From: Shewanella abyssi
GTDB lineage: Bacteria > Pseudomonadota > Gammaproteobacteria > Enterobacterales > Shewanellaceae
Reading direction: 5' to 3'
DNA length: 34,348 bases
NCBI RefSeq assembly: GCF_023284025.1
Contig: NZ_JAKIKR010000051.1
Coordinates: forward strand, 1 to 34,348
Positions within the stretch are counted from its first letter, which is position 1, and every line of letters begins with the position of its first letter. The position numbers were made by a program, and so were the translations under genes. Below the pieces are notes generated by a model. It had not been told where the DNA came from and ran no database searches. It saw only the letters and a list, made by a program, of their open reading frames with translations. Shown in pieces: positions 1-7,474 of this stretch.

Positions 1-202
1 ACACTAATCACAGCGGCCTAAAGCTCCCTCTTACGACCAAGGTTATGCTGATAATAATCATATTTATCTTAATGTCATTAATATTTAATATATATGCATG
101 TGCAAGCATATATATTAAATATTAATGACATTAAGATAAATATGATTATTATCAGCATAACCTTGGTCGTAAGAGGGAGCTTTAGGCCGCTGTGATTAGT
201 GT
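1..202. repeat. Near-perfect 202-bp inverted repeat at the window edge
   Basis: Positions 1-97 are the exact reverse complement of 106-202, so base i pairs with base 203-i. Pairs 99/104 and 100/103 also match; 98/105 is the only mismatch outside the central two bases. The arm may continue beyond the window start. Palindromes of this length are unstable in bacteria that have SbcCD, and it sits exactly at the edge, so a fold-back assembly artefact is as likely as real biology. The right arm leads directly into the MarR promoter. Confidence 0.95.
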
Positions 203-223
203 TTAGCAATAAATAGGATTGTT

Positions 224-253
224 TTCACATCAGTTGCTGGTAAATGCTATAAT
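224..253 (+). promoter_or_regulatory. Candidate sigma-70 promoter of the MarR gene
   Basis: TTCACA at 224-229 is followed, after 18 bases, by a consensus TATAAT at 248-253. Transcription would begin around 260, which fits the MarR start codon at 294. Sequence match only. Confidence 0.5.
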
Positions 254-262
254 ACCCAATCT

Positions 263-278
263 ACATGTATGTGCATGT
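263..278. promoter_or_regulatory. Candidate MarR autoregulatory operator
   Basis: The inverted repeat ACATG-N6-CATGT lies just downstream of the candidate -10 box and 15 bases before the MarR start. MarR proteins usually bind palindromes that overlap their own promoter, so autorepression is a reasonable inference. No second copy was found to compare. Confidence 0.4.
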
Positions 279-293
279 TATTTGGGACTTATT

Positions 294-725
294 ATGATAC
301 CGCTATGTTTGGTGTGGCAAAGAATGAAGAACGTTGTAGACAGTGTAGAAAATCAAATTGCTAAAAATCTTCAATATGATCACGGATTAGGTCTTACGGA
401 CTACCGTGCTTTGAGGTTACTCTCCGATGCATCAGATTCAGAGTTGCGAATGCAGGAACTGTCTAGTCTCTTGGGGTTAAATCAGAGTTCTGTTACGCGT
501 CTCGTCGAGCGGCTTGAAAAAAGGGGCTATACAATTCGAGATCTGTGTCCCAAGGATAAAAGAGGCGTTTATACCGTATTGACTGGACGCGGCAGAGAAA
601 TACAGGAGCTTGCAGGGAAAGATTATGAGGGATATCTAATCGCTGCTTTGGATATGGTGTCCTCTAATGAAGAAAATAAGGTCATAGTTGAAAACCTTCG
701 TCAGTTGACATATAGCCACTCTTAA
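294..725 (+). CDS. MarR family winged-helix transcriptional regulator
   Basis: This 143-residue protein has the MarR pattern: an N-terminal dimerisation helix, then 'LTDYRALRLLSDA', the recognition region 'LNQSSVTRLVERLEKRGY', and the wing with the family signature 'CPKDKRGVYTVLTGRG'. An upstream in-frame start at 219 exists, but it would put the candidate promoter (224-253) and the ACATG-N6-CATGT operator inside the gene. The ATG at 294 gives a normal-length MarR protein. It stands alone: the right arm of the edge palindrome lies upstream and decayed DNA downstream, so its target is unknown. It may control only itself or a gene to the left of the window. The family call is secure; the ligand is unknown. 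Confidence 0.8.
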   Translation: MIPLCLVWQRMKNVVDSVENQIAKNLQYDHGLGLTDYRALRLLSDASDSELRMQELSSLLGLNQSSVTRLVERLEKRGYTIRDLCPKDKRGVYTVLTGRGREIQELAGKDYEGYLIAALDMVSSNEENKVIVENLRQLTYSHS

Positions 726-737
726 AAATATTACCAA

Positions 738-917
738 CTATAAAATGCTAAACCGATTCTGTTGCCACTGGCCGTTGCGGTAATAGCCTGCCCAGCCGTA
801 GCTGGGCGGCATACAACCTGTGCAACCAATCAACTTTATTAGCATGATGCACAGCAATACCACGACAAAACTGCTCCCATATTCAACTGGGTCGCTGCTG
901 TGAAATCTACCGCCCAT
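738..917 (-). CDS. Possible small membrane protein, 59 aa
   Basis: An ATG-started frame encodes 59 residues with one hydrophobic stretch, 'SSFVVVLLCIMLIKLIGC' (about residues 15-32), then two further cysteines and a Tyr/Trp/Gln-rich tail ('PPSYGWAGYYRNGQWQQN'). A stop codon lies five codons upstream. No clear ribosome binding site precedes the ATG. It could be a real small inner-membrane protein, the tail of a decayed longer gene, or chance. A 7-bp hairpin (790-807, GCCCAGC/GCTGGGC) lies inside it. No family is recognised. Confidence 0.3.
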   Translation of the reverse strand: MGGRFHSSDPVEYGSSFVVVLLCIMLIKLIGCTGCMPPSYGWAGYYRNGQWQQNRFSIL

Positions 918-1019
918 TACAAGTGTATTTTAAAGCAGTGACAATGCAATACCCGCCACATGGTCGGTACACCTCAGCAGGCATATCTTCTTGTGTTTAA
1001 ACTCTCCTCTACTCGGATT

Positions 1020-1553
1020 TTAGCTGTCTGATATGTATTCCAGAGGTATGAGCAGATAATCGAGCACTGCAGTATCGGGCGTCGCTGTATGTTGCAGCCC
1101 AAATAGCGCGACGGGGTTTTCAAGCATGTTTCGTTCAACCATTTCACTGATAATAGGCAAGTCGAGTAAGCCCGCTTTACCCTCCCGTAAGTTGTCCAAT
1201 GGCATGGTTTTACTCAAGTTCACTATATCCCTAAAGCCTTTTAAATAGAGGACGTCTTTAGTAAAGCCACCACCGCGATAGACGCGGCTGGTTAAGTTTC
1301 CAGAGCAATACTCGCTGTAAATCACCACGCCTTCTTGGGTGTGGGTATTGCCCACTAGACCAAGAGACAGTACCCGTAACGACTGACGCCTAGCGTTAAT
1401 CGTGGTCAACATATGCACACCAAGTTAATGATATGCAAATGCGATTAACTCTTTAGCGCTGAACATGGCGTCTTTATTGATGAACAGACTGCCCTTTTCA
1501 TTGTTCACTGTCACGCATGGTTTAAATTGCTGGTAGTCGCTAGCGCCACAGTA
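1020..1553 (-). pseudogene. DUF1704 / 'QEGLA motif' metallopeptidase-like gene, broken
   Basis: The minus strand reads 'GASDYQQFKP...VTVNNEKGSLFINKDAMF...AFAYH', then a TAA stop at 1425-1427, then 'LGVHMLTTINARRQSLRVLSLGL...HTQEGVVIYSEYCSGNLT'. This is the core of the DUF1704 family (flavohemoglobin expression-modulating QEGLA-motif proteins, related to MATCAP tyrosine carboxypeptidases), where the expected motif is HELGVHM. The stop replaces the catalytic Glu codon (GAA to TAA is one base). About 50-60 residues usually found between 'SGNLT' and 'RVYRGGGFTKD' are missing, and the N-terminal half is gone. The gene appears fused by deletion to an ATP-grasp remnant near 1545-1553. The open frame left after the stop (GTG at 1418, 132 residues) is unlikely to be functional. 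Confidence 0.75.
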
Positions 1554-1640
1554 TGGCCGCGCGCAACGCACTCATGGATTAACCGAATAGTAGTATCAGT
1601 TTCAGGCTCGATGTTTTCCCATGGCTACATCAAAAATAAA
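1545..1640 (-). pseudogene. N-terminal remnant of a glutathione-synthase-like ATP-grasp gene
   Basis: The minus strand encodes 'FDVAM', then, after one extra G that shifts the frame, 'ENIEPETDTTIRLIHECVAR' and 'GHTVAL'. This resembles the N-terminus of GshB-like ATP-grasp proteins, which often neighbour DUF1704 genes. Homology passes into DUF1704 in another frame at about 1545-1553. One deletion removing the rest of this gene and the start of the DUF1704 gene would explain the junction. The call rests on a short stretch. Confidence 0.45.
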
Positions 1641-1682
1641 CAACACAGTGATTCAGTTAAAATGACCTGAATCAGACCATGA

Positions 1683-1706
1683 TATCTATCTATCTATCTA
1701 TCTATC
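1683..1706. repeat. Tetranucleotide microsatellite (TATC)6
   Basis: Six perfect tandem copies of TATC lie between the ATP-grasp remnant and the terminator at 1987. Such tracts can expand and contract by slippage. This one lies in no recognised gene or promoter, so no phase-variation role can be claimed. A GATTCAG-N10-CTGAATC inverted repeat lies just before it (about 1652-1675). Confidence 0.9.
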
Positions 1707-1986
1707 AATACAAGTTGAACTAGATAAGGCGGCGTAATTCACACCACTTTTTAAAAAACACAAATAGAAATATTCCTTGGAATACAATTTACTTTTGTTG
1801 TTATAAAACATTTGATGAGCATGATAAAAAACAGCTCTACATCGATAACGCAGCAGTCGGCATTTCCTCCTCAAGCGAGACAGTTTGCGCTAACGCAGCG
1901 CGGAGAGTTCAGCATATAAGCTGAGGTTGGCAGGATAGATTGTCGAGTAAAACGGGTTAAAGCAGCACCTTTAGTGGCTTAAAAGT
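1707..1986. other. Intergenic stretch with no recognised gene
   Basis: The first part is AT-rich and the second more balanced. Neither strand gives a convincing protein. A 34-codon frame at 1815-1919 has no ribosome binding site and no recognised relative. The stretch is probably decayed accessory DNA. Confidence 0.5.
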
Positions 1987-2032
1987 AAAAAGCGAACCCA
2001 GTTCATATTCATAATGAACGGTTCGCTTTTTT
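1987..2032. terminator. Intrinsic terminator, probably bidirectional
   Basis: Stem AAAAAGCGAACC / GGTTCGCTTTTT with an inner GTTCAT/ATGAAC pairing, flanked by A- and T-runs. It lies 17 bases past the stop of the minus-strand gene at 2050-2508 and most likely ends that transcript. Confidence 0.85.
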
Positions 2033-2049
2033 AATAGAATAATAAAACG

Positions 2050-2508
2050 CTATTTACAAACGCACTTTGCCGATTGCTCACAAGGTGCTGCGGCAGCAAT
2101 AGTACACATACCGCTACTATTACCCGATCCGACACACCAAGCATTACAATCAAACTTATCTGGATGACCGGTGTCATTAGCATGAGAGTGAAGCACATCT
2201 TTACCAGGATTTGATTCGACAAGAAAGCCATCTTCCATACATGCTTCGCCAAACATTCTGCCGTTGGGAGTGCCATTTTCATCGGTACCAATATGGCAAC
2301 CTGCAACACCGGGAGCGACGCCATCACTGTCTTTCCACCAGGTCTTTTTCCCTTCCATCCAATCACTTGGCTGGAAGGCAAATACCCCTTTAGCACCTGG
2401 CATATCTTTAGCGCCACTAGAAGGAGCGGCATCATGGCCGTCACCCGCGACTGACAGGGCAGAAAAAACAACACAGAAAAGCAATACTACCGTTTTTAAA
2501 TAACTCAT
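2050..2508 (-). CDS. Secreted cysteine-rich hypothetical protein
   Basis: The 152-residue protein starts with a clear Sec signal peptide, 'MSYLKTVVLLFCVVFSALSVAG' reading from residue 1 to about 22. The mature part is acidic, has a Trp pair ('KKTWWKDSDG') and eight cysteines crowded toward the C-terminus ('CHIG', 'EACMED', 'FDCNAWC', 'MCTIA', 'PCEQ', 'KCVCK'). An even number of periplasmic cysteines suggests disulfides. No known domain is recognised. A terminator at 1987-2032 closes the gene; 5'-TAATATGAG-type context at the start gives no strong ribosome binding site beyond 'AGAGGATTAAT'. A second open frame on the same strand (2031-2474) is treated as a shadow because it lacks a signal peptide and natural composition. 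Confidence 0.65.
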   Translation of the reverse strand: MSYLKTVVLLFCVVFSALSVAGDGHDAAPSSGAKDMPGAKGVFAFQPSDWMEGKKTWWKDSDGVAPGVAGCHIGTDENGTPNGRMFGEACMEDGFLVESNPGKDVLHSHANDTGHPDKFDCNAWCVGSGNSSGMCTIAAAAPCEQSAKCVCK

Positions 2509-2841
2509 ATTAATCCTCTAAACCTCAATTATATTGGCAAGATTAATTAGGCTTATGGACCCAAACAGCAAATCTTCATTCAGCATAAAATACTGCCTTA
2601 AAAGCTAGCAGCGCCGTGTAGCATTATCAAGTTAGATTAACTCATCGCGTTTTACACACTTAATGCTAGTCGTGGCTGATGTTAAGCTCTCTCAGCCGAA
2701 TTTCGCCTTAACACCCAAAGAAAAGCCTGGCTCAATCACAAAAACAGCACAAGCTGTGATCGGTATCAAAAAAACAGTGTGACAATTATGGGATAGTTGT
2801 TACAAGCAACAGGATGTATCTCATAAACAAAAAGAGAATTG
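2509..2841. other. Intergenic region between divergent small genes
   Basis: It holds the 5' region of the cysteine-rich protein gene (minus) and of the 42-residue membrane protein (plus). No palindromic operator or complete gene is evident. A short minus-strand frame ending near 2697 ('EPGFSLGVKAKFG' then stop) looks a little like a beta-barrel C-terminus but is too short to call. Confidence 0.4.
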
Positions 2842-2970
2842 ATGATGGATTTTATTAAGCATGTTCCCGCGTTATTTTATGTTTTAATCAGCATCTGTGC
2901 GGTTGAACTGCTGGTGATAGGTTTAGGTGTAAGCATTAACAAGCTCCAAAAACGCTTTTCGAAAAGCTAA
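2842..2970 (+). CDS. Single-pass small membrane protein, 42 aa
   Basis: The frame encodes 42 residues: a short N-terminus ('MMDFIKHVP'), one transmembrane helix at about residues 10-31 ('ALFYVLISICAVELLVIGLG') and a basic tail ('NKLQKRFSKS'), which predicts an N-out/C-in inner-membrane protein. 'AAAGAGA' lies 5 bases before the ATG and a perfect terminator hairpin follows 40 bases after the stop, so the gene has its own transcription unit signals. No family is recognised. Confidence 0.6.
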   Translation: MMDFIKHVPALFYVLISICAVELLVIGLGVSINKLQKRFSKS

Positions 2971-3010
2971 GCTGAACTCAGGCTAATTAAGCCCACACTC
3001 GTCAAATGAA

Positions 3011-3040
3011 AAAAGCCTACTTACGTAGGCTTTTCGTTTT
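3011..3040. terminator. Intrinsic terminator between convergent genes
   Basis: A perfect 10-bp stem (AAAAGCCTAC / GTAGGCTTTT) with a 4-base loop is followed by TTTTCGTTTT on the plus strand and by an A/T-run on the minus strand. It can end both the 42-residue gene and the puuB/pot transcript. Confidence 0.85.
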
Positions 3041-3069
3041 GAAGCGTGTTGTCACACTCTTACCAACCT

Positions 3070-4392
3070 TTAAACACCTAACTTGTCGCGCATGGTGTAA
3101 TACCAGGCACCAATCGCACTGAAAGGCACTTGAAGCTTATGGCCACCTGGGAATGGGTAATGGGGCAGTCCTGCAAATGCATCAAATCGAGTCGCTTGAC
3201 CGTTGATGGCTTCGGCCAATATCTTGCCCGCTAAATGGGTGTAAGTTACCCCATGACCACTGCAACCTTGTGAGTAGTAGATATTGCTGCCGATACGGCC
3301 CACTTGCGGTAAACGAGACAGCGTCAACAGGAAGTTACCCGTCCAGGTATAGTCGATTTTAATATCTTTAAGTTGCGGAAAAGTATTCAACATTTTAGGG
3401 GTCATAATCGACTTAATGTCTGCTGGATCGCGAGCGCCATAAACCACACCGCCACCATAAATAAGACGGTTATCACCTGATAAGCGGAAGTAATCCAATA
3501 GATAGTTACAGTCTTCAACGCAGTAATTTTGCGGCAATAAGCTTTTTGCTAGCTCATCACTTAGCGGTTCAGTGGTGATCACTTGGGTGCCACAGGGCAT
3601 CGCCTTAGCTTGCAGCTGTGGTATTAAACCGCCGAGATAGGCATTACCTGCCACCACCACAAATTTAGACTTCACGCTACCGTGAGCCGTGTGTACTACT
3701 GGGTTTTCACCCTCTTCGACCTTAATCACCGCCGAATCTTCATAGATCTTACCGCCCAAGGACTCTACAGCTTTAGCTTCACCGAGCGCTAAATTCAGTG
3801 GATGAATATGACCCCCGCTTTTATCCAGCAGGCCACCAACATAAGCTTCTGTGTCGACGACTTTGCGGATGTCACTTTTATCCAACAGCTCAAGGTGATT
3901 CATGTGACCATGCTTTTCCCACAGCACTTTTTGCGCTTGTAGATGGCCCATCTGCTTGTCGTTAAGCGCGGCAAACACGCCGCCATCTTGTAGGTCACAC
4001 TGAATGTTATATTTGCTAATGCGCTCTTTAATAATCCGCGCGCCTTCAAATGCCATCTCTCCGAACAGCTTGCCAGCTTCTTTGCCGACCGTCTTTTCAA
4101 TCGTGTCGATATCGCGACTAAAGCTATTGACTATCTGGCCACCATTGCGGCCCGATGCGCCCCAACCTATGCGCGCAGCTTCGAGTACGGTGACGCTATA
4201 ACCCATCTCTAAAAGATGCAATGCGGTCGACAGACCGGTATAACCGGCACCGATGATACAAATATCCGTATCGATGTTGTCTTGTAGTTGCGCACGCTCT
4301 GTTTTGTCGTTGGCTGATGCCGCGTAATATGAATCTGCGTGTGGAGTACTGGTCATGGTTTCCGCCTGCCTTTGGTTATTTATTATTGACAT
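3070..4392 (-). CDS. puuB: Gamma-glutamylputrescine oxidase, copy 1
   Basis: This 440-residue FAD-dependent oxidoreductase of the DAO family has the Rossmann motif 'GAGYTG' at residues 48-53 and the conserved 'RIGWGASGRNGGQ' flavin loop at about 74-86. PuuB oxidises gamma-glutamylputrescine to gamma-glutamyl-gamma-aminobutyraldehyde with release of ammonia and hydrogen peroxide. E. coli PuuB has 426 residues. The ATG at 4392 has AAGGA about 10 bases upstream; an internal ATG at 4356 (428 residues) is also possible. It is the last gene of the minus-strand pot cluster, 140 bases after potI, with a hairpin in the gap. A second paralogue lies at 12263-13570, so the two may differ in substrate or regulation. 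Confidence 0.85.
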   Translation of the reverse strand: MSIINNQRQAETMTSTPHADSYYAASANDKTERAQLQDNIDTDICIIGAGYTGLSTALHLLEMGYSVTVLEAARIGWGASGRNGGQIVNSFSRDIDTIEKTVGKEAGKLFGEMAFEGARIIKERISKYNIQCDLQDGGVFAALNDKQMGHLQAQKVLWEKHGHMNHLELLDKSDIRKVVDTEAYVGGLLDKSGGHIHPLNLALGEAKAVESLGGKIYEDSAVIKVEEGENPVVHTAHGSVKSKFVVVAGNAYLGGLIPQLQAKAMPCGTQVITTEPLSDELAKSLLPQNYCVEDCNYLLDYFRLSGDNRLIYGGGVVYGARDPADIKSIMTPKMLNTFPQLKDIKIDYTWTGNFLLTLSRLPQVGRIGSNIYYSQGCSGHGVTYTHLAGKILAEAINGQATRFDAFAGLPHYPFPGGHKLQVPFSAIGAWYYTMRDKLGV

Positions 4393-4490
4393 AACTTCTG
4401 TCCTTTACGCTTTAAAAAGCGAATCTTACAATCTCGATAAACGAGCTGCTTAATAGCTCATCGTCTTCAACTTAGCTGCTAATATTTATG

Positions 4491-4524
4491 GCCGACAATG
4501 CAGAGAAAGCCCTAGATTGTCGGC
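4491..4524 (-). other. Stem-loop in the potI-puuB gap
   Basis: A 9-bp stem (GCCGACAAT / ATTGTCGGC) encloses a 16-base loop. No U-run follows, so it is more likely an mRNA processing or stability element than a terminator. It would set puuB expression apart from that of potI. Confidence 0.5.
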
Positions 4525-4532
4525 TCAAATAG

Positions 4533-5348
4533 CTAAGCTGAGCTTGCACGCTGCTTGGCTTCGGCTCTGCGGGCAAAGTACCAAGAGACAAATGCGATTA
4601 GCGATACCAACAAGATAATCAAGGTCGCTAAGGCGTTTATCTTTGGCGATACCCCCATTCTTACCGATGAGAACACCACCATAGGTAAAGTTGTGGCACC
4701 AGGGCCAGAGGCAAAGCTGGCGATAACCAAATCATCAAGAGATAAGCTGAACGATAACAACCAACCGGCGATTATCGCCGGCGATATCATTGGCACCGTG
4801 ATGAGGAAAAACGTCTTTAACGGCGTTGCTCCCAGATCCATTGCGGCCTCTTCAATTGAACGGTCGATCTCACGCAGCCGAGAAGACACCACCACTGCAA
4901 CGTATGCCGCACAGAATGTCGAATGCGCAATCCAAATGGTGAGCATACCGCGCTCAGCTGGCCAGCCTAGAAAGTCAGCCATATGCACAAACAGCAACAG
5001 CAGTGACAATCCGGTGATAACTTCTGGCATAACCAGTGGCGCAGTGATCATATTTGACAGGGTAAGCTTGCCCCACCCACGGGCAAAACGTGTCATCACA
5101 AATGCCGCCATGGTGCCAAGGATCACCGCCATCGTGGAGGCATAAAAGGCCACCTGTAAACTGGTCCCTACAGCATCGAGGATCTGTTGATCGCGAAACA
5201 GTTCGCCATACCATTTAATTGAAAAACCGCCCCAAACTGTCACCAGCTTGGATGCGTTAAACGAGTAAAATACCAGAACAAACATAGGGGCATAGAGAAA
5301 GAACATTCCCGCCCACAGCATTACGGTAGAGAAACTTAACTTCTTCAT
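4533..5348 (-). CDS. potI: Putrescine ABC transporter permease PotI
   Basis: The 271-residue inner-membrane protein has about six transmembrane helices and the BPD permease 'EAA' loop ('EEAAMDLGATPLKTFFLITV') that docks with the ATPase PotG. Start: 'MKKLSFSTVM' at 5348, whose ATG overlaps the potH stop in an ATGA arrangement (5345-5348), a typical sign of translational coupling. The longer in-frame extension to 5450 lies inside potH and is not used. It forms the permease heterodimer with PotH for putrescine import with PotF and PotG. Family assignment is strong; specificity is inferred from the puu neighbours. Confidence 0.88.
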   Translation of the reverse strand: MKKLSFSTVMLWAGMFFLYAPMFVLVFYSFNASKLVTVWGGFSIKWYGELFRDQQILDAVGTSLQVAFYASTMAVILGTMAAFVMTRFARGWGKLTLSNMITAPLVMPEVITGLSLLLLFVHMADFLGWPAERGMLTIWIAHSTFCAAYVAVVVSSRLREIDRSIEEAAMDLGATPLKTFFLITVPMISPAIIAGWLLSFSLSLDDLVIASFASGPGATTLPMVVFSSVRMGVSPKINALATLIILLVSLIAFVSWYFARRAEAKQRASSA

Positions 5349-6250
5349 GCTTCTTTCTCCATCTCGCGCGCCTGATAATGATGAAATAGCGTGATGGGGA
5401 TAATCAATAACCCTAACATCACAATCGCTAATGCAGAGGCAACCGGCCAATCGCGGTTATTAAAGAACTCTTGCCATAGCACTTTACCTATCATCAAGGT
5501 GTCCGGTCCCCCCAGTAACTCAGGGATAACAAACTCACCCACCACCGGAATAAACACCAACATAGAGCCGGCGATAACGCCGCCCTTAGATAAAGGCAAT
5601 GTGACTTTCCAGAAGGTATTGAGGCTACGAGAACCAAGATCCGATGCAGCTTCCAATAAGCTCATATCCAGCTGCGACAAGGTCGCATACAGAGGCAGGA
5701 TCATAAATGGCAGGTAGGTATAAATAATGCCGATATACACCGCAGTATTGGTGTTTAATATCTGCAGCGGCTCAGAGATAAGTCCGGTCCACATCAATAT
5801 ATTATTGATAACACCATTATTGCTCAAGATCCCCATCCACGCATAAACCCGGATAAGAAACGAAGTCCATGTCGGCAGCATCACCAATAGTACCAACAGC
5901 ATTTGGCTGCTCTTAGGTGCTCTGGCGATGGCGTACGCCATCGGGTAACCGATAAGCAAACAACCAATAGTGGAGATGGCTGCCATCTTCAAGGAACTCA
6001 AATAGGCGTTGTAATACAGTGAATCGTCAAGAATGAGCAAGTAGTTGCCCAAATTAAGCATGATATTGAGTGACTCTTCAGCGTATTCAAGTAGCGGCTC
6101 GTAGGGAGGTATAGCAATAATTGGAGTAGAGAAACTAATCTTAAGTACAATGGCGAAGGGCAGTGCAAAAAACATTAATAGCCAAAAGTAAGGGACACCT
6201 ATGGTCCAGCATTGGCCTTTGGGTAATCGAAATTTTAACGGCTTTTTCAT
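5345..6250 (-). CDS. potH: Putrescine ABC transporter permease PotH
   Basis: The 301-residue permease has about six transmembrane helices and the EAA loop 'EAASDLGSRSLNTFWKVTLP'. The start is the ATG of 'MKKPLKFRLPKGQCW' at 6250, preceded by AAGGA at about 9 bases; upstream in-frame codons up to 6346 overlap potG and are rejected. It follows potG by 10 bases and overlaps potI by 4 bases. With PotI it forms the transmembrane channel for putrescine. Confidence 0.88.
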   Translation of the reverse strand: MKKPLKFRLPKGQCWTIGVPYFWLLMFFALPFAIVLKISFSTPIIAIPPYEPLLEYAEESLNIMLNLGNYLLILDDSLYYNAYLSSLKMAAISTIGCLLIGYPMAYAIARAPKSSQMLLVLLVMLPTWTSFLIRVYAWMGILSNNGVINNILMWTGLISEPLQILNTNTAVYIGIIYTYLPFMILPLYATLSQLDMSLLEAASDLGSRSLNTFWKVTLPLSKGGVIAGSMLVFIPVVGEFVIPELLGGPDTLMIGKVLWQEFFNNRDWPVASALAIVMLGLLIIPITLFHHYQAREMEKEA

Positions 6251-6260
6251 GATCGATTCC

Positions 6261-7397
6261 TTATGATCTAAGGACCACTCCGCTGGTGGCCTCCCAGCTA
6301 ATGAAAACCGCTTCTTCCCACGTTGGAGGATCTGAACGACGTTCACGGTTAGTCATGATAGTTTGGATTAACTGCTTATTCGGCAGGCGGATGTAATACA
6401 CCGAAATACCGCCTAAATAAGCAATATCTTCAACCACACCACTGGACCAGTTATGCTCACCTTGAGGTTGCTCGCGGGTAATGCGGGTCTTTTCAGGACG
6501 TACTGCTACCCAAACGGTTTTATCCTCGACGCTGGTGGATACACCATGAGCAATAAATATTTTTTGTGCCAAACCTTGGCTTTCAATCATCAGGTGATCG
6601 GCTTGATCTTCAACAATCTGGCCTTCAAACAAGTTAACGCTACCAATAAACTCTGCAACCATACGGCTATTTGGGCTTTCATAGATATCGGTCGGTGAGC
6701 CGGTTTGTGCGATCCAGCCATCATGCATGATCGAAATTCGCGCCGCCATGGTCATCGCTTCTTCTTGATCGTGGGTCACCATTACGCACGTCACACCAAC
6801 AGATTCAAGAATATCCACCACCTCGAGTTGCATCTGGGTACGCAACTTCTTGTCGAGCGCGCCCATTGGCTCATCGAGTAGCAGTAATTTAGGCCGTTTA
6901 GCGAGTGAGCGCGCCAACGCCACCCGCTGACGTTGACCGCCCGACAATTGGTTAGGCTTGCGCTTGGCATAAGCTTCCATATGCACCAGCTTTAGCATCT
7001 CCTGCACCCGCGCTTCTATCTCTGCTTTTGGTAACTTGTCTTGCTTCAGTCCAAAGGCAATATTTTGCGCCACTGACATATGTGGAAAGAGTGCGTAAGA
7101 CTGAAACATCATATTGATCGGTCGTTCATGTGGCGGCATATCGGTAATATCTTCGCCATCAAGAAAAATACGTCCTTCAGACGGTTTTTCAAAACCTGCA
7201 AGTATGCGTAGCAAGGTTGATTTACCTGAACCCGACCCCCCCAGCAGTGCAAAGATCTCGCCTTTTTTAATACTCAGTGACACATCATCTACTGCGCGCA
7301 CTTCATCAAATAACTTACTGACTCGGTCGATCTGAAGTAGCACTTCGCCTTGCGTCTTTGTAATCGGTTTATTGGTGACGCCCAAGGTACTAGCCAT
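6261..7397 (-). CDS. potG: Putrescine ABC transporter ATP-binding protein PotG
   Basis: The 378-residue protein (E. coli PotG has 377) carries Walker A 'GGSGSGKST' at 53-61, the ABC signature 'LSGGQRQRV' at 151-159, Walker B 'LLLLDEP' at 171-177 and the H-loop His at 209 ('VTHDQEEAM'). The C-terminal third is a TOBE-type regulatory domain. Start at 'MASTLGV' with GGAG 7-8 bases upstream. It energises putrescine import through PotH/PotI. The gap to potF contains a terminator-like hairpin, which probably keeps the ATPase at a lower level than the binding protein. Confidence 0.9.
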   Translation of the reverse strand: MASTLGVTNKPITKTQGEVLLQIDRVSKLFDEVRAVDDVSLSIKKGEIFALLGGSGSGKSTLLRILAGFEKPSEGRIFLDGEDITDMPPHERPINMMFQSYALFPHMSVAQNIAFGLKQDKLPKAEIEARVQEMLKLVHMEAYAKRKPNQLSGGQRQRVALARSLAKRPKLLLLDEPMGALDKKLRTQMQLEVVDILESVGVTCVMVTHDQEEAMTMAARISIMHDGWIAQTGSPTDIYESPNSRMVAEFIGSVNLFEGQIVEDQADHLMIESQGLAQKIFIAHGVSTSVEDKTVWVAVRPEKTRITREQPQGEHNWSSGVVEDIAYLGGISVYYIRLPNKQLIQTIMTNRERRSDPPTWEEAVFISWEATSGVVLRS

Positions 7398-7474
7398 ATT
7401 ACTTCTCCAACAGATAAGCCTTAAGATCAAAGGCTCATCTTTTAAAATTGTGTCAATTTTTGCTGTTGTTCAAA

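Noticed and set aside
219..293. Longer N-terminus for the MarR regulator
   Set aside because: This part contains the candidate promoter and operator, and the extra residues do not fit the family.
1815..1919. 34-codon plus-strand frame in the gap before the terminator
   Set aside because: No ribosome binding site and no recognised relative; its length is easily reached by chance.
2031..2474. 147-codon frame on the same strand as the cysteine-rich protein, in another phase
   Set aside because: It overlaps the gene with a clear signal peptide, has an unlikely hydrophobic composition and runs into the terminator.
4555..5145. 196-codon plus-strand frame inside potI
   Set aside because: It is antisense to a well-supported permease gene and has no matching features; a shadow frame.
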